Shown: one piece after another, positions 49,481 to 62,035 of the stretch
Layout of the letters: every line of letters begins with the position of its first letter
Position numbering within the stretch: position 1 is the first letter of the stretch
Assembly: GCF_000499845.2 (NCBI RefSeq)
Contig: NC_023757.2
Location: forward strand, 2,328,118-2,392,117
DNA length: 64,000 nt
Origin: Phaseolus vulgaris
Taxonomy: Eukaryota > Streptophyta > Magnoliopsida > Fabales > Fabaceae
Reading direction: 5' to 3'
The notes under the pieces: generated by a model
The model's input: only the letters and a program-made list of their open reading frames with translations
The model's database searches: none
What the model was told of the DNA's origin: nothing
Program-made: the position numbers and the translations under genes

Positions 49481-49871
49481 ACTATTAAAAAAATTATTAA
49501 ATAAAAAATAATTTAAAAATAATAGTAATTAATTATTATATTAATTAAATTAAATACTATTTTAAAGACTAAAAAAATTATTAACATGTAAAATAGTTTT
49601 TATTATTAATAAAAAATTTAAAATAATTTTTAAAACAATTAATTATTAAATTTTTAGTTATCAATTTTATAATTTAAATTAAATAATTAATTAAATTTAA
49701 TAGCTAATTAAATATCAATTTAAAAATTAATTTATAAGTTTTTATTATAAAAAATATTTTACATACTAATAATTTTTTCAGTTTTTAAAATAATATTTAA
49801 TTTAATCAATATAATAAATATTTATTTTTTACCTCTAAAATTTAATTTTTATTTAATAATTTTTTTATAGT
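49481..49871. mobile_element. Strongly decayed palindromic MITE related to family A
   Basis: A foldback of about 390 bp with ends ACTATTAAAAAAATTATTAAAT and ATTTAATAATTTTTTTATAGT. Internal order is as in family A but almost all C/G has been lost. Confidence 0.5.
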
Positions 49872-50548
49872 AAAAAGTTTTTTTTTTCATAACTTGTTCA
49901 CATGTCATACCCAAAATTGTAAAAAATACCCGATATTTACGTTTGAAAAAGCAAGTTTACTATATTATATATGTATAAATACACTTAATGTTTTGATTAA
50001 ATTTAGTGAGGAAAATGGTAAAGAAAGGTAGCATAAATAAAAACTATTTGATTTGCCTAACTTTAGGGTTGTTTTTGAGAGGGTACTCTCTCTTTAGTGG
50101 TGTGTGCTTGACATAAAAGTAGGGTTCCCAAAAGAGCTTTAGATGTGTCATGTACCTATTCACCAACAAACCTAGTGCCTCAAAATGGTCTCCTCTTTCC
50201 CATAAAAAGCCAATGGTTGCACCATGGACTCACTATCATCATGAGGGTGTCTTCTTTATTACTATACCTTTTCCTTCCAATTCCAATTCTAAGATTGAGA
50301 TTGCTATCATTTTATTTCCTTAAATATGCTAGCCACCTCTACCCAAAATAACAAGGTATATTTAGATTTTGGTACAATTTCTTTTTATACTTTCTAAGAT
50401 TTTCTAATAGTTTGTAAGATTTTTTTATCAATAAAAATAAATAAATAAATGTGGTTCACTTCAGGGAGTAAATTAACTCTTACCTAAAGAGTCAAACAAT
50501 TTCTTTCACCAAACAAACTCAAACCCATAAAATGATGTCTACTGCATA
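49872..50548. other. Intergenic with a LINE-tail remnant
   Basis: 50425-50500 (minus) holds ATCAATAAAAATAAATAAATAAA next to GTGGTTCACTTCAGGGAG, the LINE 3' signature. The moderately GC-rich 50090-50300 has no recognised gene. Confidence 0.4.
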
Positions 50549-50868
50549 CACTACAAGAAAATCATGAAATAGAAACCAATTTTAAAGACCAAAATAATTA
50601 GTTGCATTTTAGAGACTAAAAAAAATGTTGGTTTCTAAATTAGTTTCTATTATTGTTAAATAGTTTCTAAATTGATATCTAATTAGCTACCAAGGTTTTA
50701 ACTACCAATTATTTAGATTCTAAATTTGGTAGCAAAAACTTTGGTAGTTATCAATTTAGAAACTAAAAGTTTTTTTAGTTTCTAAAATAATCTCTAATTT
50801 AGTCTCTATAACAAGTAATTATTTTTTGTCTCTAAAAATTAGTTTCTATTTCATGATTTTTTTTAGTG
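50549..50868. mobile_element. Palindromic CACTA-type MITE with ATA target duplication
   Basis: Begins CACTACAAGAAAATCATGAAA and ends TTTCATGATTTTTTTTAGTG, flanked by ATA on both sides (50546-50548 and 50869-50871). Internal deletions make it about 50-60 bp shorter than the other complete copies. Confidence 0.88.
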
Positions 50869-52480
50869 ATAACAGTGGAATCATAACTTCTTATTTAGAT
50901 TAGAATATCTCTAACATAATTTTTTTTATTTAATTTTTTTTATAAAAAATTTTGATTTCGAAAGGGCAACACTAAATATTTGATTAAAGATCAATTTCAG
51001 TATTTTAAAAGAAGCAATTGAAATAAATTTTAACAAAACTGTGTGAACTATTTTTCTTTTGACAAAACTATTTTATGAATATTTAGCATAAATGTATAAT
51101 TAAAATTGTAATTCAAGATTATTAGTTACGCAGAAGTAACTGCAAATAAATTTATCTACACACTTAGTGACCGTCTATATTTCATTTTTATTTATTTATA
51201 AGAATTGATTAGGATTAGACATTATTCAATTGAGTATGCTAACCTAGATTCTTATATTTTATATTTGTGTATATTTAGTAAGAACGAAAAATAAAAAAGA
51301 AAAAAAATGAAAGAAAATATAATTCGAAATCCAATTTACTAGGTTATATAATAAGAAAGAAAAAAAAATTGTGTTATATGTATAAAAAATAATATAGAAA
51401 CATATATTCATTTCTAACATTATAATTTGCTTATATAAATTTGGAAATTTACTAAGATGAGATTGCTCTAATTTAAGGTTAAAAAAAGTTTTTTTTTTAT
51501 ATAAAAACTTCCATATATTAGTATGAAATTTGATATCTCTATTAAGTTAATTCTTTAAGTAACAACAAAAAAGATATTTAATAAAAGAAAGAAAAGAAAA
51601 AAGTTGGATGGAGGTGGAGGAATAAAATATGTTAAAAAAATGTGGATATATTCTCACTATTTGCTATATTCTATCACACACTTGTAGATTAAAAAGAGGC
51701 TTAAAGCTGATTTGAAGTATGAAACAATATTCTAAAACTTTTCAACAAATATTCAGATGATCATACACTGATGTCACGTGTCAAAATACAAAACATTTGT
51801 CTTTAAAAAGGATTAAAATATTAAATGAATTATGATGCACTCCACTTAACATAAAGTAAAATAAATTGTTGTTAATTCAATCTCTATTATATGAACTATT
51901 ATTGCTTTTCAGTTATTAAAAGATATTGCAACCTTGTTTTGGGCCTCTTCCAGCCCATGACTCATATCTCTTTGCATTTACATATAATAATATGATCAAA
52001 TCTAGTTTTTACTTTGAATCAACAATACCAAAATGGATCCTTCACCTGCAATTTGGTCAAGATTATCATTGATTATATTTTTTTTGAAAGGTTTTAGTAA
52101 GTTATATAAAGCGTCAAAAGGGAAAATTCTCTTCATGGAATCTTTATGAAATATCAATGGAGATTTTTCTCTTTTTTTTCTTAAAAAAAAATACAGTGAA
52201 GTGGTGGAGAACGTAAAATCATGACAATAACAACTCCAACACTTGGAAGACTAGAGGTGGAGGAAGAGGAAAACAATGTACTTATTATCACACAAAGTGA
52301 ATCACACAATTGAGGAATTTCATCCAAACATGATTGTCCACCATGGATGAAACAAAGAAACAAGAATGTCATTCTAAAAACAAAAAACAATTAAGGATTA
52401 TTATGCAAGCCAATGAGATAGTTTCTCCCACTCCGTACTTGGTTTGCAGGTTAGTGAGTATGTCCTGCATTTTCCATAGC
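50869..52480. other. Intergenic, no recognisable feature
   Basis: A+T-rich, with no domain-bearing frames. Confidence 0.35.
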
Positions 52481-52724
52481 AGATTGTGGACCGACCTGCA
52501 CAGCCCACCTTGCATTGCCACCCTTATCGTCGTCGATCATCATGCTACTACGCCTCCATCCTCCACTTCTCTCTAACACCCTCACTCTTCTCTCCCACCA
52601 TAGTTATGTGCCCTTGTGCACCACAATTCTCGGCTTTGCACCACCATCGTCACCGCTCACCCTTGTTGTTGTGCCTCTGCAACCCTCGCGGCATCGCTTC
52701 TCCGCACTTTGTCAAACTAGTGAA
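52481..52724. other. C-rich segment of unknown origin
   Basis: A stretch much richer in C (CACC, CTCC and TCTCCC words) than its surroundings, open in two plus-strand frames but without a recognised protein. It directly precedes the copia gag remnant, so it may be retrotransposon 5' internal sequence or a captured host fragment. Confidence 0.3.
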
Positions 52725-53110
52725 ACTAAGACTCTTAAAACAAACAATAGAAGAGTTTGCACTTATTGTGGTAGAAATGGTGACAACGTAAATATTTGTT
52801 ACAAGAAACATGAGTATCCTCCTGGTTACAAGTTAAATAAAGGTATGTCCAATTAGGTTAATAATGTTGTTATATTTGATTAAGTGTTTTATGAAAAATG
52901 TCAAAAAGGATAGGATAATGAAGAGATTTGTCTCTCAGCACAACGGTATCAACTCCTATCTGATATGTTCAAGCAAAGTACTACTAACAGTGATACAAAG
53001 ATCACTATTCTTTTTGTGTATGTGGACCATATTGTACTCACTCGAAATGATAACGAGGAGATCATTCATATCATAAATTTGCTCAATCAAAATTTCAAGA
53101 TCTTGCCTGA
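52725..53110 (+). pseudogene. Copia gag zinc knuckle fused to reverse-transcriptase remnant
   Basis: CTYCGRNGDNVNICYKKHEY at about 52757-52816 is a retroviral-type zinc knuckle whose histidine is changed to aspartate (GDN for GHN), with YPPGYK after it. After a gag-end stretch (QRYQLLSDMFKQST), FVYVDHIVLTRNDNEEI and NLLNQNFKI follow at about 53010-53095. This is the copia RT YVDD area with the second D changed to H. Protease and integrase are missing, so a large internal deletion joined gag to RT. Confidence 0.75.
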
Positions 53111-55286
53111 ACAATAAGGATTATATTTTTTTATAAGGATAGTAGTATTTTTTTAAATATTCCTATTAAAGATTTTTTTTATTGTTGATAAGAAAATATT
53201 ATTAATGTTTTATAAACTTAAATACTTTTATTAATTAATTTTTTTGTTGTCGATAAGGAAATATGATTAAAGTTTTACAAAGCTGAGTGGTGACAATCGT
53301 GCATGGAATTGTAAAGGAAAAGGTGCACAAGGAGATGCATTAAGAGGGAATTTAACAAAATTGCATTAGGTTAAAATAATCAAATAGATAATCTCAAATG
53401 GTTATAAAAGTTCTCTAAAATTATGCTTTTGTTTAAAAAGAATATATTTAAATGAGATAAATATGAACAAGAGACAATATTTTTTATCCTTCCTTACAAA
53501 ATTCAATTAAACGTTCATTTTTATAACCTTAACATTGAAGTGGATAATGTTTGTGTATATACTTAAATTTATATGATGTGAGACTTATAAATTTAAGAAA
53601 AATAAACCATTTCAATGTCAGGAGTTTTTTAAGTATTTTTACTGAAATATGTAAAACTTTTTTTTTTCAAATTCCACCTCTTAGTTTATTTGATACCTAT
53701 CTCTTCCTTTTTTTAGGACCACTCAAACTTTATTAAAAATAGTCTTTCATTTATAAAAAAATATTTACACCTGTTATATTTGATATTATCCCAACACATA
53801 ATTTTTTTTAATAATAATATTGAACATATTAGTGTGTACATACAATTTTATCTAAATATAAACTATTTATTACAGTACTTAGGTTAATATATAACATCCC
53901 AATATATTCTATCCTAAAGTGGTTTTACACCATTTTTACACCATTATTTCATTCTTCACTCACTCATAGTGATATATAGATGAATTCTACTTATTTGGAT
54001 GTTACTTAGTTTAGTAATAATCTTTTATTAGATAACTTAATTTCAAAGATTTTATTAATTATCAAGTATAAGTTTTCATTAAAATTTAAAATGTTTATTT
54101 GAAAATAAAACTAGTTATACATTTCACAGTTCACACTGATTAGGCAATTCTTTTTTTTTTCTTTTGTATGGGTTCAATTGATTATATTGGAATCCCTTCC
54201 TTTATTGGCGTCTCTAAGTGTGTATCTTATTCTTTGGATTTAGATAAAAAAAAATATGTGAAAGGTAAAGTTAAGAGTTTATTCATTATTTTTTATTATT
54301 TATTATTTTTACTATATAATTAATTATATCTTTGATTTAATTCATTTTATAAAAGTCAATCGAGAATATTTTTTATATTAATTATTTTTGTCTTATATAA
54401 AGAGTGATATGAAAACTTTATTTGACTAGTGGATACAAAACCAATAAAAATAAAACAATAAATATGATAATGACCTGAGAGATTAAAAGACTTAGGTGTC
54501 AAAACATGTTACCTTGGTCCATTTTGGTACATGGCTCACCAAAATTAAGATAACATGTTGAAAATTTTGGTTGTCTTGATAAAAATAAAGCTGGCGAGTG
54601 GATTTATTAATTTTTTTCTAAAATATATTTTTAAAATTTGTTATATATATTAAAATTATATTTAATCATTTAAGTATTTTATAAGTTTTTATTTTATTAA
54701 AATAATTATTATATTTACATAATAAATTATTTCATTATAACCAGTAATTATAATTTAATTGAAAGTATTAATGATTTATATTACAATAATATTATATTAT
54801 AGTATAGCATTCTTTTGAACCATATAATATATAAAATAATAATTTTTAAATTGTTTTTATTTTAATTTTTAATTTTAGAAAAAGAGTTAGAAGATTCTAT
54901 TCTTTAATCCGACAGATTAAAAAGAACAGATCAAAATAGATTCACTTGTTGAAAGTACTAATTTATTTTCCTAAATTTTGACAAAATTGCCCTCGGATAA
55001 GACACATTTTATCATTAGTAAAGAAAAACTCAAACTAATAGAAGTATTTTTAAAAACATAAAAATAGCATTAAACTAATTTAGAAAAAGATTGAAAAAGT
55101 ATATAAATTTAAGACAAACTTATTACTGTAAGATAAAATAACTCATCTTTATTAAAATGATGAAAGGTATATAATGGTTAATTGAAATTTCAAAAGTTAT
55201 ATTTTTTTAAGAGCAAAATAATTTCTTGAAGCAGGTGCTTAAGCAATACAAAGAAAACAAATAGCTAATGCAAATAGTAAACAACA
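53111..55286. other. Intergenic, no recognisable gene
   Basis: A+T-rich. The TTTTTATTGTTGATAAGAAAATA word at 53178-53200 and a relative at 53243 resemble LINE tails, but this is weak. Confidence 0.35.
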
Positions 55287-55532
55287 CTTAAAAAAAAATA
55301 CAAAGTAAAAATCAATTTTAATTTTAGAGATAAAAAATATTTATTATAACGACTAAATTAAAGATATTTTAAAAAAAAAATTTAACTTAATTTCTATTAT
55401 TGTTAAATGGTCGTATCTAATTAAGTTTTTGCTACTAAATTTTATTTTTTTAAATTTTTAAAATATAATTTAGTAACTATATCAACTAATTATTTTTTAA
55501 AAATTAATTTCTATTTCATGATTTTTTTAGTG
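55287..55532. mobile_element. Shortened family A MITE
   Basis: The left part (AAATCAATTTTAATTTTAGAGATAAAAAATA) and right part (TTCTATTTCATGATTTTTTTAGTG) flank a shortened centre containing TTTCTATTATTGTTAAATGG. A (TA)n tract follows at 55539-55557. Confidence 0.6.
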
Positions 55533-55929
55533 TTTATATATATATATATATATATATTTATTTATTTTTGGTTTTATTAAAATTAAATCATAGCATAGGA
55601 ATAGTTTCTAGTTAAATATTAGATCACAAAAGTGAAGTTGATTTTGATGATCTTCAACTTTATTGGCGGCACATATATAATAAAGAGATTAGGTCAAGGT
55701 TTTATTTACAAAAGAAAATATGAAAGTGATGTTTTGAAAGTCCATTAATTCGTTCATAATGGCTCTGATCTTGTAAGTGGTAGAGAAAATTTGAAGTAAA
55801 TGTTGAAGAACTTTTGGTGAAGCATTTTGACTTTTTAAACCAAAAAGAACATGTGAGAGGATTCAGGAGTTTTTAAGATTCGGAAGTATGTTGAATAGTA
55901 AAGAAGAATTATAATCAATCTCCTATTTA
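55533..55929. other. Intergenic, no recognisable feature
   Basis: Nothing assigned apart from the TA tract at its left edge. Confidence 0.35.
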
Positions 55930-56072
55930 TGAGGATGGTATGAGGTCTGGTTGTCTTTTTGTTAAGTTGCTAGGCGTTCTAATAAGAGATTGATGTCATG
56001 TATTTCTGTATAAGGGTTGAATTACCTCTGAAGTGGTTCTTATTTATTTATTTTTTATTGTTGATAAAAAGA
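55930..56072 (+). mobile_element. LINE 3' end
   Basis: TAGGCGTTCTAATAAGAGATTG and TTTCTGTATAAGGGTTGAA closely match the LINE tail at 24.9-25.0 kb, followed by TTTATTTATTTTTTATTGTTGATAAAAAG. Confidence 0.7.
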
Positions 56073-58296
56073 AATGAGAACGGTATGGAAACAAAAGACC
56101 ATTTCTTTCCATATTTAATTTATTTTGAAAAAAATATTAAGTGTATGATTTGAAGTTGAAAACTAATTTTTGGTTTAGGGTTTAGGTAGTCAGGCAAAAA
56201 TGTCATAGTATTTTGATATTTTTTGACAAAAATTGAGTTTCAAACAACTTGTTTTTAAAATATTTTTTAATAAATATTAAATATAAACTAATTTTAAATA
56301 CTAAAATAATTAGTTAATATTTCATTAAATTAGAAATTGTTTTATAAACTAAAAAATTATTAATATTTAAAATAATTTATATTATGAATAGAAATTTAAA
56401 AAATAATTTTTAAATTATATCTAATAATTAAATATAAAGGTTTTAGTTACTTACTACTTTATATTTTTTATTTGTTAATTTTGTGTTTTTATTATAGTAG
56501 ATTATTTGACTAGACGGTCTTTTAAAAGCATTTAACTAAATAGAATGGATAAAATCATACAAAAAAGTTCAAGTTACTTGGGTAAATCAAAATCTAATCT
56601 TAAAAACATAAAAAAAAAATAGAACCTTACAAAGTATGTATTTATATACATTAATACATATTATTAAGTCATTTTAACTAATTTCTAATGCTATCACCTA
56701 ATATTTTTTTTCAAATTTCACGTACACTTCTCCACTTTTTTTTTTCACAATTAGAATGATCTCTAATAAATCTCTTCAATAGTTCTTATATGTTCATCCA
56801 AACACGTGCACACCCTTCTTTCATTTCACTATATTAGGCGGTCGTAACAATGTATACCATTTTCTTTAAACAAATCATTATACCTTTTATAGTTGTTTTG
56901 GAATAATAAATACCTTATTAATTATAGATTTTTTTTACAGTTTGAAATATTGCTTTTCAGACAAATTATATTTTAATTTTAAAATTTAAAATGAAATTGG
57001 CTTTGAGTATATATATAACAAATATTTTAGCAAAAATTATTATATATTAAATATTTAAATAACTGTAGAAAAATTAACTCCTTTAATAAATTTACAGTTT
57101 CATTTATTCGGCGAAAACCTAAGTCTATCTTCGAATATTTCTTTTGCAACTATTTTTTGCTTAAATTTGAGCTAACCATATTATTTCTAATAAACATAAA
57201 TATACTAAAGAGCACAATTTAGTTTCTTTATTTCATGGATAAATTTTTTTGTTATGAATTCTAACGTAGATAAAAAAAAACATTGTTTACTAAAAAAATT
57301 ATTAAGTAAAAATTAATTTTTATTTATTATCGTATTGTTAATTTTTTCTATTTATTATAAAATTGTAGCGTCCATAAAATTCTATTTTCAAATATTTAAT
57401 ACAACAAGATATTCAAAAAATCGAACTCATAATTATTGGCTAAACTAATATGCTATATGATAGTTTATACACGTAGTTGGTGGTAGTTGCATGAGGAGAA
57501 ATTCACCATCGTGAATACCATGATTACATGAGAAAAATTTATTTAATTCCCAACACGTAAACTCTATATTGCACATGCTGGTCAAAATCAATCAATCAAT
57601 TTTCTTTGATAATTCCCAGATTTAGCTCATAATCCTTTGTGTATTCGACATGTGGAGAACCATATCTTAGATTGTCTTCAAAAAGAACCGTCCATGTTTT
57701 GATGACCCCCACACACATTGTAGTACGAATTCACAAGTTTTTCAACACATGTTTTCAACTATAGATCACTAGCTTAATAAATTACACTACTTGTTGTGGT
57801 TGACTTGTTCTTGTTTATAATAATGGTGTAAAATTGGAGGGTTGGCCCCTACCCACCAAGATCACCAAGTCAAAATGGTAACTGAGAAACCACAAAGTTC
57901 TTCAATTAATGCACCTGTGTAAAGTTGCCAACAAGAATGCTTGGTTACATAACTCTCATACAAAATATGTTAGGGTACAAAATTTGGATTTTCAATTGTT
58001 GACTTCATTCATAATCAACAATTTTGTGGGTTGCATCATCATCAATAATCAACTTAGTTTCCAAAAGGAATGAGATAAAGCACTAAAGTAGCTAAATATG
58101 CACATAATGGTATCTTCAAATAAGTGATTCTGCTAGGTGTATGGACATAAGCAATCTAGTTACTATGATGCCCTCGTGGGACTTTTTTTCTCTCTTAACC
58201 CTAAATATTAAGTATTTTTTAACTATCATAATTTTCACTTACTTTTTTATTTTTTATCAAAAAATAATTAATGTAAAATACTCTATGAATATTTTT
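56073..58296. other. Intergenic with a half MITE
   Basis: 56262-56465 resembles the left half of the family A MITE in strongly decayed form. No genes. The last 8 bases (58289-58296) are the target site of the hAT MITE. Confidence 0.4.
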
Positions 58297-58760
58297 TAGG
58301 GGTGACAAAGTGGGGCGGGTCAGTCCGCGGTCCGCTGAAAAAAAAACGCGGGGCGAGTTGCTTATTTCAACCCGCTGGCCCGCTTAAGCTCGCCCTACAT
58401 TATCCGCAGCCCGCACGGGCTAAGTGCGGGGTGGGGCGGGTTAACCCGCATAACTTTAAAATGTAGAAATTTTTTTCTGCACCTCCATATTTTCTTCATG
58501 TAGTCTCATATTTCACATTCCAAAAATTTTAATAACATCTTAATACGTATGTCTAATGAAAATAATATTATGAGACCATTTACCTAATGCATCTAAATAA
58601 TAAAAATTCAAAATTTTTATTTAAAAAATTATTTTTTTAAAAAAATATTTCTTATGCGAGCTGGCCCGCAAGCCCGCGGACCAACCCTTATGCGGGACGG
58701 GCTACAAAAATTAGCCTGCAAATTTTGTGCGGGGCGATCCAGCTCGCATTGCCACCCCTA
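58297..58760. mobile_element. GC-rich-ended hAT-type MITE with perfect 8-bp target duplication
   Basis: Inverted ends TAGGGGTGACAAAGTGGGGC and, on the opposite strand, TAGGGGTGGCAATGCGAGC. The 8-bp duplication ATATTTTT flanks both sides (58289-58296 and 58761-58768), diagnostic of hAT elements. The ends are rich in GGGCGGG/CCCGC words while the 200-bp centre is A+T-rich. 464 bp and no coding capacity. Confidence 0.9.
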
Positions 58761-58794
58761 ATATTTTTATTCTCATAAAAGAAAGTTGTGTATA

Positions 58795-58960
58795 TATTTT
58801 TTTATTAACAAGAAAAAATAAAATAAATATAGGTCACTTCAGAAGTGATTCAACCCTTATACTTCATTAATATCTGTCACTCAATCATACAACTAACAAA
58901 GACAGATCTTCCTTACAACATGCGGAACAAAGAAAAAACAATTAACCAATTTAAGATAAA
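58795..58960 (-). mobile_element. LINE 3' tail
   Basis: The minus strand reads TATAAGGGTTGAATCACTTC, then TGAAGTGACC and a T/A-rich tail ending in TTAATAAAAAAAT, matching the LINE 3' signature in the window. Confidence 0.6.
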
Positions 58961-59792
58961 TAAATTTTTTTAATCAAATACATACAAACTAGAAAATAAA
59001 GATATCAATAAAAAAGAAAAAACAAACTAAAAAGACTTTTAAAATTAACCAAAAACTGTTGAGTAGAAATTTTTTTCATAATAATGATCACTTTATATAA
59101 TATTAAAAGTATCAATAACCAATAATATATATGTTTATATATAATCCCAAAAACTCTTTTTTTTATTATAATCTACCCAATAACGTTTAAACATTTTTGT
59201 GGCAGTCTCTTTGTATGATACATAATTAAATGGTATTATTTTTTAAAAAAGTATATGTTATGTAAACATTGGCTGACACTATCAATAGATGTGACAGTTT
59301 TGACTCATGCTATTTAACATGCTTACAGATAATGTTTATCTTAAGTAGTTAGTATATTAATGCAAATCAATCACATCAATGTAAACAATTATGAATGTAG
59401 AGTCTTCATATGTGCCATGTACAATTCCTATAATCTTTCACTTCAATAATTTCCACACTTTGTAGTTAAATAATGATCATCAACTTTTGAACAAAGAAAA
59501 GAAAAATAAAGGTTATTCGATATCTGTGGATACTTCAATGGTCTACGTTCTCTGTTTTCTAAAGCCTTTGTTCCACCAAATTTGTGTACGATTTCAGCAT
59601 TCACATCTAATAGATTTACCCAATAAGTAAGCTTTGGAAAATGCAACACCAACCCCTGCAGGGTAACCAACAAAAAACTTCGACACATGGTTTAATTTAA
59701 ATCAATAAGTAATTTTATCTTTTTTTCTTTCATCATACCTGTGCAAGTCACTGTTATAAAACAAAATATACAGATGAAAGTAAGATGTTGTC
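58961..59792. other. Intergenic, no recognisable feature
   Basis: The minus-strand frame 59688-59443 has no known domain; nothing else assigned. Confidence 0.35.
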
Positions 59793-59944
59793 CTACGTAC
59801 GAGCGGTCACTCTCAGCGTGAGAAAGAATGTGTTGGAGATCTCACGTTGACTAGAAATGAGAATATTTCATTGTATATAAATAAATGCAAACCCATAAAC
59901 TGATTTTATAAGGTTAGGTTAAACTTAAAGTTCACTTCTTAATA
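59793..59944 (+). mobile_element. TRIM fragment: internal end and 3' LTR
   Basis: ACTCTCAGCGTGAGAAAGAATG is the polypurine side, followed by an LTR at 59831-59944 starting TGTTGGAGATCTCACGTTGAC with TATATAAATAAATG inside and ending CTTCTTAATA. The 5' LTR and primer site are missing. Confidence 0.7.
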
Positions 59945-60882
59945 ATAGGTAAAATAAAATATGAGATTGAAATTGAAAAAAATATAATAATGTCACCAAA
60001 CTATCTGGTTTTTTTTTTTTTCAGAAGAAAAGTTACTGGAGAATTCTGAAGCCGTAGGAGTGTTTTTGGTCCTTTTAAAAAGTTAATGGGCTTGAAGGTG
60101 GACATGGCCATACACTATCATTGTCATAAATGTTTCACCAACTTGTGTTATGCTAGTACACACCAATTCACTGCTCTCAGAATATCTAGCTTCCTCTGAG
60201 GTGGTTGTACTATAATATTCAATATTAAAAATTAACTAAAACTAAAAACATATAGATATATAATTGGATTTTATAATAAAATTAAAATCATAAATCATGG
60301 ACTCCCAAAACTATGAAACCCAAATCAAAACTTGTACCAAAATTTATTTTGATATTGTTAATATAGTTTCACATTATTATTCGAGAGTTGAAGTGAATGT
60401 TAATTTATATACTTTTTTTTCTCCTTTAACTCACTAAAATGTTTTTTAAAAACAAAATCGTGACGAAACAATTATTGTTTAACATTTTTTTTATTAACAA
60501 GTAAAAAATGAATAAATATGAACAATTTAAGGGATGAGATAAACTTTAAACCCTAAACCCTAAATTCTAAATCCAATCTTTATACATGAGCTCATGAGAA
60601 TATTTATCAAATCTCTTCCCTACAACATAAACCTTACAATACTAAAAAAAAAATAAACAACCCATCCAGAAGAATAAACCTTACAAAATCATGTCTACTC
60701 TAAGAGCTTCATTAGTTCTAATCATTTGAAATGCTTGCTCTTCGTGCAATGTAAAAGTTTAAAAGAGAAAATAACCAATGCCAAAAAAAAAAACTTAGCA
60801 ATATGGAGCACGATAAGAAAATATGGTTTTCAATTTCTTTACGACAACCACACAAAAGTTATCGATACCACAATGCAACTTT
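59945..60882. other. Intergenic with a LINE-tail remnant
   Basis: 60487-60600 (minus) carries the tail word TTAACAAGTAAAAAATGAATAAATA with AATTTAAGGGATGAG. A short telomere-like run, TAAACCCTAAACCCTAAA, occurs at 60546-60563 but is too short to be an interstitial telomere array. Confidence 0.4.
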
Positions 60883-61265
60883 CACTACAAGAAAATCATG
60901 AAATAGAAACTAATTTTTAGAGACCAAAATAATTAGTTGCAATAGTAACTAAATTAGAGACCATTTTAGAAACTAAATAAAAAATTGATTTTTAAATTAG
61001 TTTCTATTATTGTTAAATAGTTTCTAAATTGGTATTTAATTAGCAAACAAGGTTTTAACTACCAATTATTTAGTTTCTAAATTTGGTCTCTAAAACCTTG
61101 GTGGCTAATTAGATACCAATTTAAAAACTATTTAACAATAATATAAACTAATTTAGAAACCAATTTTTTATTTAGTTTCTAAAATGGTCTCTAATTTAGT
61201 TACTATTGCAACTAATTATTTTGGTCTCTAAAAATTAATTTCTATTTCATGATTTTCTTGTAGTG
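60883..61265. mobile_element. Complete palindromic CACTA-type MITE with TTT target duplication
   Basis: Begins CACTACAAGAAAATCATGAAA and ends TTTCATGATTTTCTTGTAGTG; TTT flanks both sides (60880-60882 and 61266-61268). Almost the whole 383 bp is one foldback, the cleanest of the family here, so probably a recent insertion. Confidence 0.92.
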
Positions 61266-61831
61266 TTTCTTTCCTCAAATTATCATCCATGTCATATGTC
61301 CATGAATGTTAGATATTGTTTATGACTGTGCTATGTTTCATTTTAATATTTATTAGTAATTTGTTTTATTTAACTATTAACCAATATCAGTGCTTCATCT
61401 TAGTAGTTTGTTTAAGCTACATTACATACTTGCTTAAACAATTTACTTCAAATCCGGTAATACTTGAAGTAAAAACGTTCTCATCTAGACACATTACAAA
61501 ATAAATCATTTTTTGTTGTGATGATCAACAATTCATCACAAAGAGTGGAAAATGTTGTGACAAACATGAATTAGTATATATACCTATAACGAATTTTTTG
61601 ATGTCATTGTTATTGACTTGAAAAACAAGTCAAGTATCCAGTGAAGTTACTTGATGATGATATTTGAAGATATTGATGTTGAAGATGTATAGTGTGTTAT
61701 AGCTTTCATTGGATGTGTTTTGAGTCTTACACACAAACTTTTTTTTTCTTACACACAAAATAATCACGAGTCTCAATTTTAGTACGCAGTATCAAATTAA
61801 CTAACTTTAAAAATGGTTTTAAAAGATGCTG
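61266..61831. other. Intergenic, no recognisable feature
   Basis: No gene or assigned repeat; the frame 61316-61504 has no domain. Confidence 0.35.
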
Positions 61832-62035
61832 ACAAATTTAGAAACTAAATAATTTGTAGTTAAAATCTTGATTGTTAATTAAATACCAATTTAGAAACTA
61901 TTTAACAATAATAGAAACTAATTTAAAAACCAATTTTTTTTTTAGTTTCTAAAATGATCTCTAATTTAGTTACTATTGCAACTAATTATTTGGTATCTAA
62001 AAATTGGTTTCTATTTCATGATTTACTTGGAGTGT
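61832..62035. mobile_element. Right half of a family A MITE
   Basis: Matches the second half of the element at 60883-61265 from AAATTTAGAAACTAAATAAT to the decayed end TTTACTTGGAGTG. The left half is missing. Confidence 0.75.

Noticed and set aside
60546..60563. TAAACCCTAAACCCTAAA resembling plant telomere repeat
   Set aside because: Only about two and a half units; expected by chance or a short telo-box, not an interstitial telomere.
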